Part shown: piece after piece, positions 6,478 through 10,992 of the stretch
Numbering within the stretch: the first letter of the stretch is position 1
Layout: every line of letters begins with the position of its first letter
DNA from: Planctomycetota bacterium
GTDB lineage: Bacteria; Planctomycetota; Planctomycetia; Isosphaerales; Isosphaeraceae
Length of the DNA stretch: 10,992 bases
Direction: 5' to 3'
Assembly: GCA_021777685.1 (NCBI GenBank)
Contig: JAJYDH010000182.1
Location: 1 to 10,992, forward strand
Position numbers and translations under genes: made by a program
Notes under the pieces: generated by a model
What the model saw: only the letters and a program-made list of their open reading frames with translations
Told to the model about the DNA's origin: nothing
Database searches by the model: none

Positions 6478-7869
6478 TCAAGGGGGGGCGATCGCATCGA
6501 GCAGGAGCCGGTGGACGTCGGCCGTCTCGACCGTCGAGTCTCCCGGCGCCGGGCCGTCTCCGATCAGGACCGGCCCGTCGATTACGGCGGGCGACCGGAG
6601 GCCGTGACTCCCCCGGACGAGCGAGGGGTCGAGCGGGATCACGTCGAAGAGGGTCCGGAATCCCAGCTTCTTCCGCAGGAGCCGCCGCGCGATCCGGAGC
6701 TTCGGCTGCGCGATCTTCGGGTCGAGGAACAGCTCGCATGGGTCGTATCCGGGCTTCCGATGGATGTCGACCGTCCGAGCGTAATCGGGCGCGAGGCCGT
6801 CGTCGAGCCAGAAGGGGTACGCAAACCAGGCGTCGGGCTCGGCCAGGGCGACGATCTCGCCCGATCGCGGATGGTCGAGCCCCACCTCACGCCGGGCCTC
6901 GCCCGAGTAAAGCTGGGCCACGCCCGGCTCGGCGGCCAGGAGGTCGCGGACCCGGTCGAGGTCGGCGGGATCGCTCACATAAACATGGGCGACCTGATGA
7001 TCGCAGACCGCGAAGGCCCGGCTGGTGAGGGGGTCGAAGACCTCGCCGAACGGGCCGGGCCGGACGTTCAGGAGCCCGGCCCGGCGGAGGACCCGGTTCG
7101 GCTCGACGGCCCGGGAGACGTCGCAATGGCCGTATTCGCTCACGACCCAGACGCGGGCTCCGGCTGCCTGGGCCCGGTCGAGCAGGGGGGCGCAGGCGTC
7201 ATCCAGCTCCTTGACGAGCCTCGGCATGTCGGAGCCGGACGGGCCGAACCGCTGGGGGTCGTAGTCGAGGTGGGGCAGGTAGACGAGCGTGAGGTCGGGC
7301 CGCTCGTCGCGGAGGACGCTCGCGGCCGATCGGGCGATCCAGTCGGTGCAGGGCAGGCCGGCGGCCGGGCCCCAGAAGGTGTGGAACGGGAACTTGCCCA
7401 GCTCCGCTTCGAGCCGGTTTGTCAGCCCGTCGGGCGTCCCGAAGATCCCGAACGCCTTGTTGCCGTCGGCCGCGTAATACGGCTTCGGCGTGACGCTGAG
7501 GTCGACCGCCGCCCCCTGGTTGAACCACCAGAACAGCTTGGCCGACTTGAAGGTTCGGCCCCGCTCGGCGAGCCTCCGGCGGGCGGTGACGTAGAGTGGT
7601 TCGGCCTGGATCAGGGCGTTCGACTGCTGCCAGAACCGGACCTCGCCGGTCTCGCGAAAATACCACCCGTTGCGGACGATCCCGTGCCCCTCGGGGAGCA
7701 GTCCGGTCAGGATGCTCGCCTGGGCCGAGCAGGTGACGGCCGGGATGACCTCGCCGAGCGGCCGATGCCAGCCCCGGTCGGCCAGCGCCTTGAGCCGGGG
7801 GGCCATCGCCAGGAGCTTGCCCGTCAGGCCGACGGCGTTGATGAGGACCAGAGGTGCCGATTCGCCCAA
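6478..7869 (-). CDS. EboF-like alkaline phosphatase-fold (nucleotide pyrophosphatase/phosphodiesterase) protein
   Basis: A 463-aa cytoplasmic protein with no signal peptide. Its fold is that of type I phosphodiesterase/nucleotide pyrophosphatases, closest in my memory to EboF of the Ebo cluster. Landmarks are PAVTCSAQASILTG (nucleophile-position Thr46), HGIVRNGWYF (62-71), KLFWWFN (111-117), YLPHLDYDPQRFGP (197-210), VVSEYGH (242-248), DHQVAHVYV (290-298), DIHRKPGYDP (368-377) and RGSHG (419-423). Against the ENPP1 pattern, Thr46, Asp202 and His422 are kept, but the first Asp is Val13, the GH His is Gln206, and SDHG is SEYG (Glu245, Tyr246). Classical two-zinc catalysis is therefore doubtful. 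The start is TTG at 7869; the family begins close to the LVLINAVGLT strand, so this is plausible but not certain. It is the first gene of a probable operon with the cyclase. No other ebo genes are nearby. Confidence 0.85.
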   Translation of the reverse strand: MGESAPLVLINAVGLTGKLLAMAPRLKALADRGWHRPLGEVIPAVTCSAQASILTGLLPEGHGIVRNGWYFRETGEVRFWQQSNALIQAEPLYVTARRRLAERGRTFKSAKLFWWFNQGAAVDLSVTPKPYYAADGNKAFGIFGTPDGLTNRLEAELGKFPFHTFWGPAAGLPCTDWIARSAASVLRDERPDLTLVYLPHLDYDPQRFGPSGSDMPRLVKELDDACAPLLDRAQAAGARVWVVSEYGHCDVSRAVEPNRVLRRAGLLNVRPGPFGEVFDPLTSRAFAVCDHQVAHVYVSDPADLDRVRDLLAAEPGVAQLYSGEARREVGLDHPRSGEIVALAEPDAWFAYPFWLDDGLAPDYARTVDIHRKPGYDPCELFLDPKIAQPKLRIARRLLRKKLGFRTLFDVIPLDPSLVRGSHGLRSPAVIDGPVLIGDGPAPGDSTVETADVHRLLLDAIAPP

Positions 7870-7913
7870 TTGACCGCCCCGACCCGGGTTCGCGTCTGAA
7901 GGTTTTTCTGCCT

Positions 7914-7949
7914 CCCTCTCCCTCGGGGAGAGGGTTGGGGTGAGGGGCG
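7914..7949 (+). repeat. REP-like palindromic repeat, left copy
   Basis: CCCTCTCCC (7914-7922), loop TCG and GGGAGAGGG (7926-7934) make a perfect 9-bp hairpin. It is followed by TT and GGGGTGAGGGGCG (7937-7949). This is the common intergenic repeat type of GC-rich bacteria in which a CCCTCTCC hairpin is flanked by a GGGGTGAGGG arm. It lies in the 207-nt gap between the EboF-like gene (start 7869) and ccsA (end 8077). It could act as a transcript-end stabiliser or terminator for ccsA. Confidence 0.8.
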
Positions 7950-8005
7950 TCGCCGGACGAGTGATCCCCGATCGAGCCCTGCTTTCTAGCCGACCAGCGA
8001 TGCGG

Positions 8006-8044
8006 CGCCCCTCACCCCCGGCCCCTCTCCCGGAGGGAGAGGGG
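8006..8044 (-). repeat. REP-like palindromic repeat, right copy in inverted orientation
   Basis: CGCCCCTCACCCC (8006-8018) is the exact reverse complement of the arm of the left copy. It is followed by CCCCTCTCCC (8022-8031), loop GGA and GGGAGAGGGG (8035-8044), a perfect 10-bp hairpin. The two copies face each other about 56 nt apart, like a BIME pair. Beyond it, CGCCC (8056-8060) and GGGCG (8067-8071) form a weak 5-bp hairpin just after the ccsA stop. No transposase-like gene is in the window. Confidence 0.8.
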
Positions 8045-8076
8045 AGGAAGAGGGACGCCCAAAACCGGGCGAAAGA

Positions 8077-10650
8077 TCAGGCCACGACGTCCATCACCCT
8101 CTGCGAGAGGTGCCGACGCCAGAAGGCCCCGCCCGCGAACGAGAGGACGACCAGCGTGGCCGCGCCGACGGTCCCCTGCGAGCCCCCCTCGGTGAAGCCG
8201 TAGCTGTGCAGGCCGACGCCGAGGACGAAGTTCACGCCGTACCAGGCCATCAGGACCGAGAGGAAGCAGACGACCGAGGCGATCACCAGCCAGAACGTGT
8301 TCACCCAGCCCGCGAACCGGCCGTGGAGCGGGATCAAATAGACCAGCAGCGTGATGAGCGCCCAGACCTCCTTCGGGTCCCAGCCCCAGAACCGGCCCCA
8401 GGAGACGTCGGCCCACCAGCCGCCCAGGAAGGTCCCGGCGGCCACCAGGAGGATGCCCACCTGCATCGACCGGTAGATGAAGTTGGAGATCGGCTTGATC
8501 TGCGCGGCCGTCGCCTGCATGGCCAGCGTCCGGGCCGACGGCTTGGGCGGGGTTGAGCCGGTCGGGGTCTCACCGCTCACGAGCGAGGCGTCGTCGGGTT
8601 CGAGCGACTTGCGGAAGACGACCCGGTTGATCATCTCGCCGACGACCGCGAAGGCGCCGGTCGCCGAGACCACGCCCCCGATGCAGCCGATCACCAGGGA
8701 CGGGTAGAACCCATAAGCCTGGAACACGTCGCCCGCCCCGAACCGGCCGTAGGAGGCCATGCAGCCGACCACCCCCAGCCCCAGCAAAGCCAGGCCCGGC
8801 GCGAGCGGCGAGGCCAGCTCCATGAAGCTCGCCGAGCGCTTGTAGGTCGCGGTCAGGTAGAGCGAGGTCGCCGCCACGCCCAGGCCCATCGCCAGGGCGA
8901 AGGCCGCGTAGCTGGAGACGATCGTCAGGACGTGGATCGTCAGCCAGAAGTTGTCGCGGAGGACCGGCGGGAGCTGCTTGATCTGGGGGTCGAGGAGCGG
9001 GACGTTCGCCGCCAGGGCCGTGCCCAGCAGGGCGACCCCCGCCCCCGCGAGCGCGGCCCAGGTCTTCCGGTAGATCGCCTCCAGGACCAGCCCCAGGACG
9101 GCCGTGACCAGCGAGACCCAGATGACGGTCTCGTACATGTTGGTCACGGGCGCCCAGCCGGTGATCCTGATCCGCAGGAAGAAGCCGTAGATCTCCAGGC
9201 CGATCCCCGCGCCGAAGCTGCCGATCCCGGCCAGGTAGAGGAGCTTCGAGAGCTTGCCGAAGGCCGACTCCATCCGCATCGCGACGCCGAAGTTGGTCGC
9301 CATCAGGCTGAAGATCAGGGCGAGCAGGCCGAGGCCGTAGGCCATCGGGGCCTTGAAGAACGGGGCCATCTCGTTGAAGTGGACCTCGCGCTCCATGTCC
9401 GTCGGCGAGGGATAATAGGCGGTGTTGACCGAGTTGCCCAGGTCGCGGGCCGACTCGATCAGGGCCAGCGCCGGCTTCTCGGCGGCCCGGCCGGGATTGG
9501 TCAGCTCCTCGTCCTCCATCGCCTTGAGCGCGGCCCGGAAGGCGGCGACCTTGGCCGGCGGGAACCCGGCCTTCGTCAGCTCGTCGATGGCGACGTCGCG
9601 GACCACCCCCAGGGGGACCCAGCCGGATTTCTCCTTGAGCCAGGCGGTGTACCGGGCGTCGAAGTCCTTGCTCTCGCCGGGGAGGGCCCGGTCCTTGCCG
9701 GGGATGTCGTTGAGGTACTTGTGCAGGGTGTTGGCCGCCTCCAGTTCGAGCGGGGCCAGGCTCCTCGGGCCCTTCTCCTCGGCCTTCTTGTAGGCTTCGG
9801 CGGCGTAGGCGAGGGTCGCCGGGTTGGCCGGGTGCGGGGCGACCAGGAGCGGCACGGCGCTGAAGGTCTCCTTGTCGCGGATCGCCCGATAGTGGGCCAG
9901 CTTCATCCCGACGTCGAAGCCCTTCTGCTCGACGTCGGTCAACTTCGGCTTGCCCGGCCGCATCGAGCCGGCCCGCTGGGCGCGGGTCGAAAGCTCGTCG
10001 AGCCAGTTGACGAACGGCGTCTTCTTGCCGTCGACCGTGACCTCGGCCCCTTCCAGGTCCTCGGGGGAGAGCCACTTGGTCTCCTCGCCGACCTTGGCGG
10101 CCAGCTTCTCGACCGCCAGGGCGTCGTCCTCGGCGAGCTTGCCGTCGCGGACGGCCGAGCGGAGCGAGGCGGCGTCGATCTCGGGCAGGGCGATGAGGGC
10201 CTTGAGCCGGGCGCGGTCGCCCTCGGCGGTCGCGGCCTTGCCGGCGATCGCTTCGAGGGCCGCCTTGATCTCGTCGGCGAGGATGAACCGCTTGAGCGGG
10301 AGGTATTCGACCGAGATGATCGGCTGCTCGTCCCAGAACTTGGGCCGGACCGACCAGTCGAAGAACGCGGCGACCGGCGACCAGCTCGTGACGGTCTTGC
10401 CGTCCTTGCCGGTCAGCTTGATCGTCTCGCGGGTGTAGATCTGCTTGATCTCCTCGCGGGCGACCGTGTCGAGCGGCTTGATCCGCCCCTCGTGCATCAG
10501 GGGGAGTTCGCCGAGGATCTCGTAGGTCCGCGTGTCGCCGACGGCGACCTTCTCGGCCTTCGGCTTCTCGGCCGCGGGGGCGGGTCGGGCGATCCCCGCC
10601 GAGGCCGCCAGGGCCAGGATCAGGCAGGGCCATCCGAGTGGACGTCGCAT
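8077..10650 (-). CDS. ccsA: Cytochrome c maturation protein CcsA with large periplasmic N-terminal domain
   Basis: An 857-aa System II cytochrome c synthetase subunit: with ResB it exports heme and ligates it to apocytochrome c on the outer face of the membrane. Residues 1-27 look like a signal peptide ending APAA. Residues about 30-430 are a soluble region starting ILGELPLMHEGRIKPLDTVAREE, a motif I associate with fused CcsBA proteins. From about 432 several membrane helices follow. The heme-binding WWD motif spans about 745-763 (WWADVSWGRFWGWDPKEVW). Candidate ligand histidines are His573 (TIHVL), His776 (PLHGR) and His815 (GLHSYG). A Pro/Ser/Thr-rich loop at 680-715 interrupts two helices. 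The start at 10650 is chosen over the TTG at 10707 because it opens directly on the signal peptide, has GGGAG 8 nt upstream and does not overlap resB. It lies 53 nt after resB, in one operon. Confidence 0.93.
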   Translation of the reverse strand: MRRPLGWPCLILALAASAGIARPAPAAEKPKAEKVAVGDTRTYEILGELPLMHEGRIKPLDTVAREEIKQIYTRETIKLTGKDGKTVTSWSPVAAFFDWSVRPKFWDEQPIISVEYLPLKRFILADEIKAALEAIAGKAATAEGDRARLKALIALPEIDAASLRSAVRDGKLAEDDALAVEKLAAKVGEETKWLSPEDLEGAEVTVDGKKTPFVNWLDELSTRAQRAGSMRPGKPKLTDVEQKGFDVGMKLAHYRAIRDKETFSAVPLLVAPHPANPATLAYAAEAYKKAEEKGPRSLAPLELEAANTLHKYLNDIPGKDRALPGESKDFDARYTAWLKEKSGWVPLGVVRDVAIDELTKAGFPPAKVAAFRAALKAMEDEELTNPGRAAEKPALALIESARDLGNSVNTAYYPSPTDMEREVHFNEMAPFFKAPMAYGLGLLALIFSLMATNFGVAMRMESAFGKLSKLLYLAGIGSFGAGIGLEIYGFFLRIRITGWAPVTNMYETVIWVSLVTAVLGLVLEAIYRKTWAALAGAGVALLGTALAANVPLLDPQIKQLPPVLRDNFWLTIHVLTIVSSYAAFALAMGLGVAATSLYLTATYKRSASFMELASPLAPGLALLGLGVVGCMASYGRFGAGDVFQAYGFYPSLVIGCIGGVVSATGAFAVVGEMINRVVFRKSLEPDDASLVSGETPTGSTPPKPSARTLAMQATAAQIKPISNFIYRSMQVGILLVAAGTFLGGWWADVSWGRFWGWDPKEVWALITLLVYLIPLHGRFAGWVNTFWLVIASVVCFLSVLMAWYGVNFVLGVGLHSYGFTEGGSQGTVGAATLVVLSFAGGAFWRRHLSQRVMDVVA

Positions 10651-10658
10651 TGCGGTAG

Positions 10659-10663
10659 CTCCC
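10659..10663 (-). promoter_or_regulatory. Shine-Dalgarno GGGAG for ccsA
   Basis: On the minus strand GGGAG lies 8 nt before the ATG at 10650, within the 53-nt resB-ccsA gap. It supports the internal ATG over the upstream TTG at 10707, which lies inside the end of resB. Confidence 0.6.
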
Positions 10664-10703
10664 GGCCGGGATGGGCCTCGGGTGGGTGTCTGGTTGGGGT
10701 GGA

Positions 10704-10992
10704 TCAAAGTTGTTCGATGTCATCGGGCCGGGCTGGCGCCGGGGGGGCCGAGGTCTTGCCGAGCTTCGCCTCGAGCCGCTGCCGGGCCTTGTCGGCCCGC
10801 TGGTGCTGGAGCTTGCCGCCGTCGGTGAAGATGCCCGCCCTCATGTAGAACTGGACGAACGCCCCGATCACCACGACGATGCAGCCGAAGTAGATCAGCT
10901 CGCGGGCGGGGTTCTTCGCGACCTGGAAGACCGAGATGAACTCGCCGGTCTCGCGCCCGGTCCGGGGGTCGACCTGCCGGGAGTAGTTCGAC
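10704..10992 (-). CDS. resB: Cytochrome c biogenesis protein ResB, C-terminal end only
   Basis: The last 95 residues of a frame that enters from the right edge and stops at TGA (10706-10704). It shows GEFISVFQVAKNPA, then one hydrophobic segment of about 20 residues (ELIYFGC to FVQFYM, about 31-50 of the visible part), then a charged, coiled-coil-prone tail (QHQRADKARQRLEAKLGK) and a Pro/Ala-rich end. The FQV..(D/N)P..xLIY.G pattern before a last helix is how ResB (Ccs1) ends. ResB is the System II partner of CcsA, which follows 53 nt downstream. Most of the protein is outside the window, so the call depends on this tail and on the neighbour. Confidence 0.8.
   Translation of the reverse strand, partial: SNYSRQVDPRTGRETGEFISVFQVAKNPARELIYFGCIVVVIGAFVQFYMRAGIFTDGGKLQHQRADKARQRLEAKLGKTSAPPAPARPDDIEQL

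Noticed and set aside
6456..6497. Longer cyclase start at 6497
   Set aside because: It would overlap the upstream gene, while a perfect GGAGGT sits 5 nt before the ATG at 6455.
6511..7899. 462-codon plus-strand frame opposite the EboF-like gene
   Set aside because: No domain is visible, and the opposite strand carries a well-conserved family protein over its whole length.
8570..10723. 717-codon alternative frame on the minus strand within ccsA
   Set aside because: It is an Arg/Pro/Gly-rich shadow of the ccsA frame with no recognisable domain.
8932..10848. 638-codon open frame on the plus strand opposite ccsA and resB
   Set aside because: It is antisense to ccsA, whose WWD motif and histidines are unmistakable. 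The frame is a by-product of high GC at third positions.
1..10992. CRISPR array, tRNA, rRNA or insertion sequence
   Set aside because: No regularly spaced identical repeats, no cloverleaf or rRNA sequence and no transposase were seen. The only repeats are the gatC-gatA gap words and the REP-like pair.

Overview
The window is very GC-rich. Its codons end overwhelmingly in C or G, it has an unsplit gatC-gatA-gatB locus, Tat- and Sec-exported proteins, and a ResB/CcsA cytochrome c maturation pair. Together these suggest a planctomycete, most likely of the Isosphaeraceae. That placement rests on protein style and recall, not on a marker gene.

Layout. Plus strand, 1-5187: the 3' end of gatC; a 118-nt gap full of short direct and inverted repeats; gatA; two genes of visibly different composition (a probable HEPN-fold protein and an unrecognised protein built from two copies of one domain); gatB; and a Tat-exported TIM-barrel protein of the sugar phosphate isomerase/epimerase family. 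A 12-bp perfect hairpin at 5205-5233 separates these from converging minus-strand genes. Minus strand, 7869 down to 5248: an EboF-like alkaline-phosphatase-fold protein, a class III nucleotidyl cyclase domain protein and an exported cupin, probably one operon. At 7914-8044 lies a pair of inverted REP-like hairpins. Minus strand, 10992 down to 8077: the end of resB, then ccsA with a periplasmic extension of about 400 residues.

How the genes work together. GatCAB converts Glu-tRNA(Gln) and/or Asp-tRNA(Asn) into the correctly charged tRNAs. ResB and CcsA form the System II heme delivery and ligation complex. The cyclase may make a cyclic nucleotide; its upstream neighbour has a phosphodiesterase fold but appears to have lost most canonical metal ligands.

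The best candidate for something undescribed is the 1701-2803 pair. It sits between gatA and gatB and is joined to both by stop/start overlaps (TAATG, a 22-nt overlap with a nested ATGA, then two further ATGA junctions at gatB). Its codon use is foreign to its neighbours, it encodes a HEPN-like protein with a possible R-x5-H motif, and the partner has a tandem-duplicated domain I cannot assign.
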